A stretch of 64,000 nucleotides of DNA from Sphingomonas prati (GCF_014643515.1 NZ_BMJP01000001.1:1302001-1366000), one strand, 5' to 3'; counted from the first letter of the stretch, positions 37,356 through 46,874 are shown. The notes: a model not told the origin generated them from the sequence alone. A program made the numbers and translations.

Positions 37356-39746
37356 TCAACCCCCCGCCGGCTCGTCCTTCCCCGCCGGCGCGCGCGTCAA
37401 TCGCACCTCCTGCGCCGGCGTCTCCAGGTGGATCGCGGCCTGCGCGAACCGGTCGATCATCTCGAACAGCACCGCACTGCGCGCCGGATAGGCCGCCCGT
37501 GGCCCGCTGACATAGGCGAAGCTCTTGAACGTCACCTGCCCGCCCGCCAGCGAATCGATGAAGATCAATGGCGCTGGCTCGTCGAGCACCGCCGGATTGT
37601 CCTCGTAGATCGCCGACAGGATATCGCGCACCGCCTTCGCATCGGTCCCGACCGGCACCGCGAAATCGATCTGCATCCGGCCGATCGGGTCGGCCAGCGT
37701 CATGTTGCGGATCGTCTTGGTGATCAGTTCCGAATTGGGTACGATCAGCGTCGACCGGTCCGCGATCTGGATCTCGGTCGCCCGCACGCTGATTTTGCGC
37801 ACGTCGCCCTCCTGGTCGCCGATCCGGACGAGATCGCCGATCTTCACCGGCCGTTCCGCCAGCAGGATGAGGCCCGACACGAAATTCTGCGTGATCGCCT
37901 GCAGACCGAACCCGATCCCCACCGACAGCGCGGACAGCACCAGCGCGATCCGCTCCATCCCGATACCGAGCGACGCCAGCGACCACAGCACCGCGAGCAA
38001 AATCCCGGCATACCGCACCACCGTCGCCACCGAGTTCCGCGCGCCCGCATCCAGCGCGGTCGCCGGCAGATATTTCGTCTCCAGCCAACGCCCCAGCGCG
38101 CGCATCGCCGTCAGGGCCAGCAACAGCACGACCAGCGACCGCAGGATCGCCCCCGGCGCGATCGTCACCTGCCCCACGGTGATGCCTGCCGCAGCATCGC
38201 GCACCTGATCGACCATCGACAGCAGATCGGACTGGAACCCGACCGCTACCGCTGCGATCGCCAGCACGATCAGCGCCAGCCGCAGCAACGCAGACAGCAG
38301 CACGCCGATCTGGTCGATCGTCTGCCCGCGCACGCCGACCCCCGCCTGCGCCGCACGGCCCAGCCGGCTGCCCGACGACAACAAAGTCGTGACGATATCA
38401 TCGATCCCGGCGAGCAGCAGCGTGACCGCCCCCGACACCACCGAAATCCACAACGTCTGCCGCATGAGGAACAGCGCGAACGGTACATAACCCGCCAGGA
38501 TCGCGACCAGCGCCACCGCCACGACGCTCCACGCCGCCAGCAGGACCAGCGTCAGCGCCGCCCGCCGCGGCGGCTCGGCCACGTCACCCTTGCTGTTCGC
38601 CACGCGCTCCGCATCACGCGCCGCGCGCAACCGCGCGATCGTCACCAGTACACCGCCGATCACCGCGGCGTAGGCCAACGCCGTCACCCCCTCCCCCGCC
38701 ACGCGCGCGGAGGTCGACAGCCCAATAATCCGGCTGCCTCCGTTCAGGATCGTGTCGAGTACGATGATGAGCCCGGCACCCCAGCCCCACGGGCGCAACG
38801 CCTGCGCCGCATCGTCGCCGATCGGCAACAGCCGCCACGACGGTTGCCGCCGCAACAGCAGACATCCGCAGAGCGCGATGATGAACCCCGCCACGCTGCC
38901 GCCCACTTGCAACGCGGTCGCCAACTGGTCCGTCCGCGGCCCCAGCGCGCCGGCCCAGCGCAGCCCGAGCACCAGGGCCGCCGCCGCCAGCGCATTGGCC
39001 AGCGTGCCGACCAGCAGGAACCACAGCGCCAGCCCCGTCCGCCGCGCGCGGCTTCCCGGCGCACTCGTGATCGCATAGCGGCGCCCAGCCCTGCGCAGCC
39101 ACAGCCGCACCGGAAACGCGATCGCCACCGCCAGCACCAACCCGACGAGCATCATCCAGGCATTCCGCCCGCGCATCGCACGGCCGAACGTCGCGCCCGT
39201 CTCGTCCACAAACCGCATCACGCGGCGCATGTCGCGCGGCAGGTCGCGCCAGATACTTGCCCAGAGCGCGGGGCTGAGCGGCGACGCCACTCGCGCCGAC
39301 ACACGTTCGCCGAACTGCTCGGCCCGTGCGCCCGCGATCTCGTCGGTAAGCTGCGCGGCCTCGACCGACAGCAGCCGCCCGCGCTTGATCGCCCCGTCGA
39401 TCGCGGCATGCGACGCGGCCAGCGATCGGCGTTGCGCTGCGATGTCGGCGGCCTCCGCAGTCGACGGCTTCGGCCCCAGTTCGGCGATCCGGGCGTCGAC
39501 CAGCGCCAGTTCGGGGGTCAGCTGCGTCACCGCTTCGTCCGCCCGCGCCTTCACCGCGCTCGCTCGGTCGCGCAGCGTCGCCTGCACTTCCGCGCTGGCC
39601 GACGCATCGAACGCGGCGTCGATCTCTTTCAGTTCCGTGGTCGCCGCGACCAGGCTCGCCTCTGCGGCGTCGGTCCGCACCGTCACCTGCGCGGCCAGCG
39701 GCCCGGCGAAGGACAGCATCATCAGCAGGACGAACAACAGGCGCAT
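37356..39746 (-). CDS. Large MscS-family mechanosensitive channel with DUF3772-like domain
   Basis: About 796 residues. A signal peptide (FVLLMMLSFAGPLAAQ) leads to a periplasmic, probably coiled-coil domain of about 150 residues like DUF3772. Many hydrophobic segments follow, and then a C-terminal MscS core with GFGLQAITQNFVSGLILLAE and RPVKIGDLVRIGDQEGDV near residue 630, followed by the vestibule domain (RSTLIVPNSELI). The start is 39746 or 39752: AGAGG is 7 bases from the 39746 ATG. It releases solutes on osmotic downshock in related proteins. It converges with the methyltransferase across a repeat region and is 59 bp downstream of the sugar transferase. Confidence 0.88.
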   Translation of the reverse strand: MRLLFVLLMMLSFAGPLAAQVTVRTDAAEASLVAATTELKEIDAAFDASASAEVQATLRDRASAVKARADEAVTQLTPELALVDARIAELGPKPSTAEAADIAAQRRSLAASHAAIDGAIKRGRLLSVEAAQLTDEIAGARAEQFGERVSARVASPLSPALWASIWRDLPRDMRRVMRFVDETGATFGRAMRGRNAWMMLVGLVLAVAIAFPVRLWLRRAGRRYAITSAPGSRARRTGLALWFLLVGTLANALAAAALVLGLRWAGALGPRTDQLATALQVGGSVAGFIIALCGCLLLRRQPSWRLLPIGDDAAQALRPWGWGAGLIIVLDTILNGGSRIIGLSTSARVAGEGVTALAYAAVIGGVLVTIARLRAARDAERVANSKGDVAEPPRRAALTLVLLAAWSVVAVALVAILAGYVPFALFLMRQTLWISVVSGAVTLLLAGIDDIVTTLLSSGSRLGRAAQAGVGVRGQTIDQIGVLLSALLRLALIVLAIAAVAVGFQSDLLSMVDQVRDAAAGITVGQVTIAPGAILRSLVVLLLALTAMRALGRWLETKYLPATALDAGARNSVATVVRYAGILLAVLWSLASLGIGMERIALVLSALSVGIGFGLQAITQNFVSGLILLAERPVKIGDLVRIGDQEGDVRKISVRATEIQIADRSTLIVPNSELITKTIRNMTLADPIGRMQIDFAVPVGTDAKAVRDILSAIYEDNPAVLDEPAPLIFIDSLAGGQVTFKSFAYVSGPRAAYPARSAVLFEMIDRFAQAAIHLETPAQEVRLTRAPAGKDEPAGG

Positions 39747-39805
39747 CGCCATGCCTCTAGCGGTTCCGGTGCCGGGTTTGAACCCGCCCCCGCTCCAGCC
39801 CTCCC

Positions 39806-41194
39806 TCACCGTGCGCCGTCGTTCCACAACAGCACGCGCACCGTCTGCAACAGGATCAGCAGGTCGAGGAACGGCGTATAGTTCTTCGCGTAATACAGGT
39901 CATATTCCAGCTTGTGCCGTGCATCCTCCAGGCTTGCGCCGTACGGATAGTTGATCTGCGCCCAGCCGGTGATGCCCGGCTTCATCATGTGCCGCTCGGC
40001 ATAGAATGGCAGCTTGGATTCGAGGTCCGTCACGAACTGCTGTCGCTCCGGCCGCGGCCCGACGAAGCTCATGTCGCCCATCAGGACGGTCCACACCTGT
40101 GGCAATTCGTCGATCCTGAGTTTTCGCAGGATCCGTCCCACGCGCGTGATGCGCGGATCGTCCTTTTCCGCCCATACCGCCATGCCGGCAACCTCGGCGT
40201 CCTGCCGCATCGATCGCAACTTTACGATCGGAAACTCGACACCGTACAGCCCGACGCGGTGCTGGCGGTAGAAGGCCGGCCCCTTGCTCTCCATCTTAAC
40301 GATCGCGGCGAACAGCAGCACGATCGGCGCGGTCACCACCAGCAGAATCAGGCTGACGACCAGATCGAAGATCCGCTTGGCGACCTTGAACAGCCGCTGC
40401 CCGGAGGAAAACCCGTCCGAAAAGATCAGCCAAGACGGGTTCACGCTGTCCAGGTCGACGCGACCGGTCTCACGCTCGAAGAAGCTCGACAATTCGTTCA
40501 CGTGCACGCCGGTCGTCTTGATGCGCAGCAGATCGGCCAGCGGCAACGCATTGCGCCGCTCGTCCAACGCCAGCACGACCTCGCTCGCGTTCAGATTGAC
40601 CACATGCTCGGCCAGGCTTTCGATCGCATCGCGGTGGATCGCCGACGAGATGCGCGGCGGGTCCTGCGTCATGCCGATATAGCCGACCACCAGGAAACTC
40701 GATCCCGGGATTTTCGCCAGGTCGCGGATCCGTTCCGCGCGCCGCCCGGCACCCAGTACCATGATCCGCCGCTTAAACGCATGTCCGCCGATCATGCCGG
40801 CGAAGATTGCGCGGAACAGCATCAGCACCACGAACGCGACGCCCACCGCATAGACCGAGTTCGACCGCCATAGCGTGAGCCCCGGCATCAGAAAGAACAG
40901 CAGCGCCAGAAACGCCAGCCCTAGCGTCATCGCCACGAGCAACCGCGCCGCGGCGAACCGCATCGATTGCAACGCTTGCGGGCCGTATGCACCTACCGCC
41001 ATCATCGCCAGCTGAACCGCTACCGCAAAGCTGAAGAGCTGCGCGATCCGCGTGTGGATCGGCAGGACCTTCGACCCCAGCTGCCAGATCCGCAGGACCC
41101 AGCCCGCCTCGGCACACGCGACGAGCAGCCCGAACTCGATGAGCGCGAGGAACAGCACCGCATAGGGTACGTAATGTTTGAAAAGTCTGATCAC
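39806..41194 (-). CDS. Undecaprenyl-phosphate sugar transferase, XrtA/PEP-CTERM-associated type
   Basis: 463 residues if it starts at GTG 41194, giving the opening IRLFKHYVPYAVLFLALIEF that is typical of the exosortase-associated (TIGR03013-type) family. Four to five membrane helices and a Rossmann-like middle part (RRIMVLGAGRRAERI) precede the bacterial sugar-transferase domain from about residue 270, which carries KRIFDLVVSLILL, FPIVKLRSMRQDAE, RRLRIDELPQ-like KLRIDELPQVW, SFVGPRPER and KPGITGWAQINY. It starts polysaccharide synthesis on the lipid carrier. The XrtA, PEP-CTERM and other EPS genes are not in the window. A longer N-terminus with no membrane pattern is possible but unlikely. 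Confidence 0.88.
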   Translation of the reverse strand: MIRLFKHYVPYAVLFLALIEFGLLVACAEAGWVLRIWQLGSKVLPIHTRIAQLFSFAVAVQLAMMAVGAYGPQALQSMRFAAARLLVAMTLGLAFLALLFFLMPGLTLWRSNSVYAVGVAFVVLMLFRAIFAGMIGGHAFKRRIMVLGAGRRAERIRDLAKIPGSSFLVVGYIGMTQDPPRISSAIHRDAIESLAEHVVNLNASEVVLALDERRNALPLADLLRIKTTGVHVNELSSFFERETGRVDLDSVNPSWLIFSDGFSSGQRLFKVAKRIFDLVVSLILLVVTAPIVLLFAAIVKMESKGPAFYRQHRVGLYGVEFPIVKLRSMRQDAEVAGMAVWAEKDDPRITRVGRILRKLRIDELPQVWTVLMGDMSFVGPRPERQQFVTDLESKLPFYAERHMMKPGITGWAQINYPYGASLEDARHKLEYDLYYAKNYTPFLDLLILLQTVRVLLWNDGAR

Positions 41195-41379
41195 ATGTCT
41201 TGTCCGCCGCGCCCCTGCCCGTTGCCCCCGCCCTCCTGCCCGAACTTTGCGAACAATTCCCTTAGAAACGGTTTCGCCACCCGATCGCGACGAACCGGTG
41301 CCGGCGTGCGGGCTGCGGCCCGCGGCCCGGAACGGCGGCGCCGCCCGCCTCGTTCCTTCCCCCGAACGGAGCCTCGCGC

Positions 41380-42342
41380 ATGACAACGACCACACCCCCC
41401 GCAAAAAGAGTCTTGGGAAACAGCGGCCTGGCGATCGCGCCGCTCGTGCTCGGTGGCAACGTCTTCGGCTGGACGGCGGACCGCGCGGCCGGCTTCGCGG
41501 TTCTCGACGCGTTCGTCGCTGGCGGCGGCACGATGATCGATACGGCCGATGTCTATTCCGCCTGGGTGCCCGGCCATGTCGGCGGCGAATCGGAAACGTT
41601 GATCGGCGAATGGTTGCGCCACTCCGGCCGGCGCGACGATGTGTTGATCGCGACCAAGGTTGGGATGCTCGCAGGCGACGGTGGCGACGGCCTTGCGCCC
41701 GCGCGGATCGCGGCCGCGGTCGACGCCTCGCTCCGCCGGTTGGGCACCGACCGGATCGACCTGTATTTCGCGCACCGTGACGATCCGGCCGTGCCGCTGG
41801 CCGAGCCGCTCGACGCGTTCGACCGGCTCGTCCGCGCCGGCAAGGTCCGCGCGATCGGCGCCTCCAACTTCACCGGCCCTCGGCTGGACGAGGCCGCCAA
41901 CGTCGCCGCCGCGAACGGGCTTACCGCGTTCAGCGTCGTCCAGCCGCACTACAACCTGCTCGAACGGACGGACTTCGAAACCACGCTGCTGCCCGTCGTG
42001 CGCGAACGCGGCCTCGGCGTGATGCCCTATTACGGCCTCGCCGCCGGGTTCCTCACCGGCAAGTATCGGCGAACGGTCGACCTGACCGGCGTGCGGGGTG
42101 CCGGGGCGGGCCAGTACCTCAACGCGCGGGGCCTCGCGGTCCTCGGCGCGCTCGATCTCGTCGCCGCCCGTCATGCCGCGAACCCGGCGCGCATCGCGCT
42201 CGCCTGGCTGATGGCCAAGCCGTGCATCACTGCCCCGATCGCCAGCGCGACCAGCGCCGCGCAGGTCACCGACCTTGTTGCCGCAATGCACATCACACTG
42301 ACCGCGGACGACATCGCCGCGCTGGACGCCGCCGGAGGCTGA
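41380..42342 (+). CDS. Aldo/keto reductase
   Basis: A 320-residue NADPH-dependent reductase with a TIM-barrel fold. The catalytic tetrad is visible: aspartate and tyrosine in MIDTADVYSAW, lysine in LIATKVGML, histidine in LYFAHRDDP. GASNFTGPRLDEA and the late cofactor segment [17 protein letters not shown] match the AKR pattern. GGAGCC lies before the start. It is divergent from the sugar transferase with a 185-bp gap. The substrate cannot be named. Confidence 0.9.
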   Translation: MTTTTPPAKRVLGNSGLAIAPLVLGGNVFGWTADRAAGFAVLDAFVAGGGTMIDTADVYSAWVPGHVGGESETLIGEWLRHSGRRDDVLIATKVGMLAGDGGDGLAPARIAAAVDASLRRLGTDRIDLYFAHRDDPAVPLAEPLDAFDRLVRAGKVRAIGASNFTGPRLDEAANVAAANGLTAFSVVQPHYNLLERTDFETTLLPVVRERGLGVMPYYGLAAGFLTGKYRRTVDLTGVRGAGAGQYLNARGLAVLGALDLVAARHAANPARIALAWLMAKPCITAPIASATSAAQVTDLVAAMHITLTADDIAALDAAGG

Positions 42343-42863
42343 CCGACGGTGTGGCTCTGAAAGCACGCCGATGGACGAACCGACACGCTTCCTCGCCGCG
42401 GCCAGCGACGCCGCACCGCGCGTCCGCGACTAAACGGACTGCAACTTTCCGCGCGCATGTCGCGTACTCGCCGACCGCAAGAAAACCGCCTCGGATGCCG
42501 TAGTGTCACGGGTCGGATGCCGCTGAGAAATCGGCTTCGACGGTTCTCTAGCCCCGCCGGTAGGGCCAAATGACGGTGGCAAAACGGCGGCCACGCGCAG
42601 TCAGACGTTGCCTGATTGCCACACCTGACCAACATGTCGCATGTCGGTGGGTCGCTTTGTTACAAATTGGATGCTAGCTGGCCCTCTTCCGGACGAGCCG
42701 ATTCGACGCGTCCACGGAAAGAATGTGCTCTTGTTGCAACACTCAGAAATTGTTCCGTTCGGGGTCGCAACCGCAGCGTGACTGGTCTGTTTCGACGAGG
42801 CTGCCACCGAACGAACAGTTCTGCCGGTGGCTATGTATTTGGCTTAGTACGGAAGGTTATCCG
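42343..42863. other. 521-bp gap, mostly leader of the small beta-barrel gene
   Basis: No protein-coding sequence that I can support. It contains a direct repeat CATGTCGCATGTCG near 42632 inside an AT-richer stretch (to about 42730), which is a plausible promoter and leader region for the downstream outer-membrane protein. Confidence 0.5.
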
Positions 42864-43427
42864 ATGAAGAAACTCCTCCTCGCCGCGCTCGTTGGCGCCA
42901 CGATGATCCCGGCCGCTGCCTTCGCGCAGGACACTGCTCCCGACGGGACCGCGGCGTTCGCGATCGAGCCTTACTTCGGTATCCAGGGCGGCTACCATGA
43001 CTTCGACAGCGACAACCGCGGTCCGCTGACGTCCAACTGCAACGGCGCGTCGGGTTGCCCCGATGGCGGCCTGGTCGAAGGCTTCGCTGGCGCGAACGTC
43101 GCGGTCGGCCCCGGCTTCGTCGGCGTCGAAGGCAACGTTGCCAAGGGTTTCGAGGGCCTCGATTGGGAATATGGCGTGATGGGCCGCGTCGGCGCCCGCG
43201 CCGGTGAATCCGGTCTGATCTACGGCAAGTTCGGCTACCAGTGGGTCGACACCAAGGACAAGGGCAAGGACGACAACTGGGCCTACGGCATGGGCGTCGA
43301 AGTCGGTCCGAAGGACATCGGTCTCGGCGGCCTGACCGGCAACTCGGGTGCGCGTCTCCGCCTCGAAGCCACGACCTACGACTTCCACAGCATCCGTCCG
43401 ATGGCCGGTGTGGTTTTCCACCTGTAA
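42864..43427 (+). CDS. Small outer-membrane beta-barrel protein (porin-like/opacity family)
   Basis: A 187-residue protein. The signal peptide is KKLLLAALVGATMIPAAAFAQ, and the mature part shows alternating beta-strands: FGIQGGYHDF, FAGANVAVGPGFVGVEG, YGVMGRVGARAG, GLIYGKFGYQWVDT, and a C-terminal aromatic motif MAGVVFHL that fits BAM recognition. Small 8-strand barrels of this type are common in sphingomonads. The start has GGAAGG 9 bases upstream. The terminator at 43467 follows. Its ligand is unknown. Confidence 0.85.
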   Translation: MKKLLLAALVGATMIPAAAFAQDTAPDGTAAFAIEPYFGIQGGYHDFDSDNRGPLTSNCNGASGCPDGGLVEGFAGANVAVGPGFVGVEGNVAKGFEGLDWEYGVMGRVGARAGESGLIYGKFGYQWVDTKDKGKDDNWAYGMGVEVGPKDIGLGGLTGNSGARLRLEATTYDFHSIRPMAGVVFHL

Positions 43428-43466
43428 TCAAGCACGCGGCCCGCAAGGGTCGCGTACCTGATAGAC

Positions 43467-43506
43467 ACGGGCGCGGTTTCTCCGGAAACGGCGCCCGTTC
43501 TCGTTT
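43467..43506 (+). terminator. Terminator after the beta-barrel gene
   Basis: ACGGGCGCGGTTTC pairs with GAAACGGCGCCCGT around TCCG, and TCTCGTTT follows. It lies 40 bases after the stop codon. Confidence 0.8.
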
Positions 43507-43818
43507 GTGCGAAGTGCAGCCGCGTCACGATCACAACAGCGCTGCCTCTCCCCGCCGGGGAGTGGGTTGGGGAGAGGGGCTTAGGCCTGACGAACCCGAT
43601 GAGCCTAGTGCCAGGTCGCGCCTAATATGGCGAGGAACGTCCCAGACCTGATCCGGCGGCTGGAATGAACCGTAGCGGAGAAACTGACTCCGGCATCTCA
43701 AACTTAACCCAACCCCAAACCGCCAATCCTAAGTTGGGGCTAAGCGAAGTCGAAGGCCCGTATCGAAAGACGGACCCACCTGAATCATAAAAGCTTCTGA
43801 CTCGCCCCACCCCAAAAC
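43507..43818. other. 312-bp gap between convergent genes, repeat-derived
   Basis: No gene recognised. It holds CCTCTCCCC at 43545-43553 and GGGGAGAGG at 43569-43577, an inverted repeat, and a weak R-type fragment (AAGCGAAGTCGAAGGCCCG) near 43742. Confidence 0.5.
43545..43577. repeat. Short palindromic repeat CCTCTCCCC/GGGGAGAGG
   Basis: A perfect 9-bp inverted repeat with a 15-base loop in the gap between two convergent genes. This sequence type is common in sphingomonad intergenic DNA, from general recollection rather than a search. Confidence 0.65.
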
Positions 43819-43880
43819 CCGTTGGGTTCGAGCCTGTCGAGAACCCTGCGCAGCGTTCTCGACAGGCTCGAACCCAACGG
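43819..43880. repeat. Perfect 26-bp hairpin repeat, H type (copy 3)
   Basis: The arms 43819-43844 and 43855-43880 are exact complements around the 10-base loop CCTGCGCAGC. They begin CCGTTGGGTTCGAGCCTGTC. It is the most regular member of the H family and lies between the convergent barrel and amidohydrolase genes. Confidence 0.93.
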
Positions 43881-44012
43881 ATCAGTAGGCAGCTCGGAAA
43901 GGCAGGTCCCCCCCCCCTCGAACCCCGCTTCGATACGAACCCTCGATACGCGCAACAGCGCTGCTCAGACTCTACTCAACACAAACAGGACGCCGGCACG
44001 CGCACCCCGGCC

Positions 44013-45332
44013 TCACCCCTTCGGCATCAACTCCAACGCAGCCGTCACCATCGCCTCGGTCGCGGTCGAGATCGTTACCGCGGCATCCGGCGCCCAGAAC
44101 GGGCTGTGGATCGACGCCAGCTTCGTCGTGTCGCCCCCCGCCGCATCCCACTTCGCCTGCGGCACGCCGCCCACCCAGAACAGCAGGCTCTGCACCCCGT
44201 CCTGGTCCAGGCTGAACCGGCTGAAATCCTCGCCGCCCATCTGCGCGCGCTGCTGCGTCACGCGGTCCTTGCCGAAGCGCGCGGCGAACGCCTGCGTCAG
44301 CCGCCCCGTCATCGGCTGCGTGTTCAGCGTCGCGGGCGTGAATTCGTCCTTCACCACCATCACCGGCATCCGGTCGTCCGGCATCCCCGCCGCGATCGCC
44401 TCGCCCTTCGCAATCCGCGCGATCCCGTCGAGCAGCGTCTTGCGCACCGCGGGCGTATAGCTCCGTACCGTCAGCTGCAGTCGCGCCTCGTCCGGGATGA
44501 TGTTGTGCTTCGTCCCCGCCAGGAAGCTGCCCACCGTCACCACGCCCGCATCCTGCGCATCGATTTCGCGCGCGACCAGCGTCTGCAGCGCGGTCACGAT
44601 CCGCGCCGCCAGCACGATCGGGTCCTTCGCCAGCTGCGGATAGGCGCCGTGCCCGCCCACCCCCTTCACCAGCAGATCGACCGAATCGACGTTCGCCATC
44701 GTGTACCCGTCGGCATAACCGATCGTGCCGGCCGGCAACGCCGCACTGTCGTGGAACGCCACCGCGAACGCCGGCTTCGGGAACCGCGTGTACAGCCCGT
44801 CGTCCAGCATCGCTTTCGCGCCGGACCCGATCTCCTCCGCCGGTTGCGCGACCATCACCAGCGTGCCCGACCAGCGATCCTTCATCGCCGCCATCCGTCG
44901 CGCCGTCCCGATCCACGCGGTCATGTGCGTGTCGTGGCCACACGCGTGCATGACGCCGGTCGTCGCCCCCTCGCGCGTCCGCGACGTCGCCTTGCTCGCA
45001 AACGCCAGTCCGGTCCGCTCGACCAGCGGCAGCGCGTCCATGTCGGCACGCAGCAGCACCACCGGCCCCGGCCCGTTCTTCATCACCGCCACGACGCCCG
45101 TCTTGCCGACCCCGGTCGTCACGGTGAAGCCCAGTCGCTTCGCCTCCGCGGCCAGGATCGCGGCACTCCGCACCTCTTCGAAACTCAGTTCCGGATGCGC
45201 ATGCAGGTCGCGGTAGATCGTCAGCAGCTGCGGCATGTCGTCCTGCACCGCGCTCGCCAGCGGGTCCGCCGCCGCCGGCACCGCGATCGCCGCCAGCAAC
45301 GCGGCCACACACGCCCGAACCGGTCCCGTCAT
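44013..45332 (-). CDS. M20-family amidohydrolase, exported
   Basis: About 439 residues. A signal peptide (ACVAALLAAIAVPAAADP) precedes a metallo-amidohydrolase with ADMDALPL, the metal ligands HACGHDTHM, the catalytic acid in AQPAEEIGSGAKAML, and the dimerisation-domain pattern GVGGHGAYPQ. Close relatives act on N-acyl amino acids or hippurate, but this substrate is not known. Three ATG codons are in a row at 45338-45332; the third is preferred from the spacing of GGGGGG upstream. It follows the DUF4893 gene by 21 bases, so they are likely an operon. Confidence 0.88.
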   Translation of the reverse strand: MTGPVRACVAALLAAIAVPAAADPLASAVQDDMPQLLTIYRDLHAHPELSFEEVRSAAILAAEAKRLGFTVTTGVGKTGVVAVMKNGPGPVVLLRADMDALPLVERTGLAFASKATSRTREGATTGVMHACGHDTHMTAWIGTARRMAAMKDRWSGTLVMVAQPAEEIGSGAKAMLDDGLYTRFPKPAFAVAFHDSAALPAGTIGYADGYTMANVDSVDLLVKGVGGHGAYPQLAKDPIVLAARIVTALQTLVAREIDAQDAGVVTVGSFLAGTKHNIIPDEARLQLTVRSYTPAVRKTLLDGIARIAKGEAIAAGMPDDRMPVMVVKDEFTPATLNTQPMTGRLTQAFAARFGKDRVTQQRAQMGGEDFSRFSLDQDGVQSLLFWVGGVPQAKWDAAGGDTTKLASIHSPFWAPDAAVTISTATEAMVTAALELMPKG

Positions 45333-45353
45333 CATCATTCCCCCCAGCACGGA

Positions 45354-46034
45354 TCAGGCCGGCACCAGCTCCATTACGTCGAACAGCGATTCCCAGCGTG
45401 GCGCGGGCAGCAACAGCCGCCACCGGTTCGGCCCGATCCGTTCCAGCCCACCCACCAGATCGCGTTCCGGGTCGCGCCCATATTCCAGCGCACGCCGCTC
45501 ATCCCCCAGCATCATCGTACCCAGGAACACCATGCGAAGATCGTTCTGCGGATAGAGCACCCCGACCGGCCGCTGCGATCCGTTAAGCTTGGTCAGCCGC
45601 AACGTGCCCCCCGGCCCCGCCGCGATCCGGCAGTCGAACGCCGGATAGGCGACATAGTCGAGCAGCCCCGGCCCACGCGCGCCCAGTTTCGTCGTGCGGC
45701 AACGATAGGCCCCGACCGGCGGCACCACCCCCGGCACCGCGCGGTCGGGGTGCAGCAACGCACCCTCCGCCGCGATCTTGGCCTGCGCGCTCGACCGGTT
45801 GGCGCGGTCCAGCGCCGCGACCCAGCTCTCGCGCCAGTTATGCAGCCGCGCGCGGTCCTCGCTGCTGATCACCGCACGCCACCCGCCCGGTACCGCCGGG
45901 GCGACCGGCGCGATCCGCGCCATGTCGTCCGCGACGCCGACGGCCGGCAACGCACCGCCCACGGGCGCGGTCACCGTGGCACAACCGGCCACCAACACGG
46001 ACAGGATCGGCAGGACGAAGGCGGTCGGACGCAT
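45354..46034 (-). CDS. DUF4893 domain lipoprotein
   Basis: A 226-residue protein with a lipobox LVAGC near residue 18, so it should be lipid-anchored. The domain matches DUF4893: SSEDRARLHNWRESWVAAL, GAYRCRTTKLGARGPGLLDY, VGVLYPQNDLRMVFLG and PAPRWESLFDVMELVPA. GGGAG lies 8 bases before the start. Function unknown. It sits between the 3-hydroxybutyrate dehydrogenase and amidohydrolase genes, all on the same strand. Confidence 0.82.
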   Translation of the reverse strand: MRPTAFVLPILSVLVAGCATVTAPVGGALPAVGVADDMARIAPVAPAVPGGWRAVISSEDRARLHNWRESWVAALDRANRSSAQAKIAAEGALLHPDRAVPGVVPPVGAYRCRTTKLGARGPGLLDYVAYPAFDCRIAAGPGGTLRLTKLNGSQRPVGVLYPQNDLRMVFLGTMMLGDERRALEYGRDPERDLVGGLERIGPNRWRLLLPAPRWESLFDVMELVPA

Positions 46035-46088
46035 GGAAACTCCCTGACCCGAACATAGCCGTAAGCGACGCCCGCGCAACCGATCGCG

Positions 46089-46874
46089 TCAGGCCGCGGT
46101 CCAGCCACCGTCCATCGACAGGTTCGCGCCCGTGATCGCCTTGGCCGCATCCCCGCACAGGAACAGCGCCAGCGCCGCGACCTGCTCCGCCGTGACGAAC
46201 TCCTTCGTCGGCTGCGCGGCCAGCAGGACATCCTCCATCACCTGCTCGCGCGTCATGCCGCGCGCCTTCATCGTGTCCGGGATCTGGTTCTCGACCAGCG
46301 GGGTCCAGACATAGCCGGGGCTGATGCAGTTCGCGGTGATGCCGTGCTCCGCCACCTCCAGCGCCACCGTCTTGGTCAGCCCGTTCAGCCCGTGCTTGGC
46401 AGCGACATAAGCCCCCTTGTTGGGGCTCGCGACCAGCGAGTGCGCCGACGCGGTGTTGATGATTCGCCCCCAGCCCTTAGCCTTCATCCCTGGCACCGCC
46501 GCGCGCATCACGTGGAACGCCGACGACAGGTTGATCGCCAGGATCGCGTCCCACTTCTCCAACGGGAATTCGTCGATCGGCGCGACATACTGGATGCCCG
46601 CATTGTTGATCACGATGTCCGGCCCGCCCAGCGTCGCGGCGCACTCCGCCACCATCGCCGCGATCTGATCGGGCTTGGTCATGTCCGCCGCGCTGTACGC
46701 CGCCTTCGCGCCCGACAGTGCCTCCAGCCCCGCGCGCTCCGTCTCGATCGCCGCGGCCTCGCCGAACCCGTTGATCATCACCGCGGCGCCCTCCGCGGCC
46801 AGCGCCTTGGCGTAAGCCAGGCCGATGCCCGACGTGGACCCGGTGACGAGCGCGGTCTTGCCTTGAAGGAACAT
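46089..46874 (-). CDS. 3-hydroxybutyrate dehydrogenase
   Basis: A 261-residue short-chain dehydrogenase that interconverts 3-hydroxybutyrate and acetoacetate with NAD. The cofactor loop is VTGSTSGIGLAYAKAL, the NNAG motif is DIVINNAGIQYV, the catalytic serine is in TASAHSLVAS and the YxxxK is in GAYVAAKHGL. The C-terminal part EFVTAEQVAALALFLCGD and GANLSMDGGWTA fits the Bdh family. It is 26 bp after the patatin gene, suggesting use of storage-polyester or lipid breakdown products. Confidence 0.88.
   Translation of the reverse strand: MFLQGKTALVTGSTSGIGLAYAKALAAEGAAVMINGFGEAAAIETERAGLEALSGAKAAYSAADMTKPDQIAAMVAECAATLGGPDIVINNAGIQYVAPIDEFPLEKWDAILAINLSSAFHVMRAAVPGMKAKGWGRIINTASAHSLVASPNKGAYVAAKHGLNGLTKTVALEVAEHGITANCISPGYVWTPLVENQIPDTMKARGMTREQVMEDVLLAAQPTKEFVTAEQVAALALFLCGDAAKAITGANLSMDGGWTAA

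Noticed and set aside
44106-46058. A 650-residue Arg/His-rich frame opposite the amidohydrolase and DUF4893 genes
   Set aside because: Crosses two real genes and an intergenic gap; composition is shadow-like.
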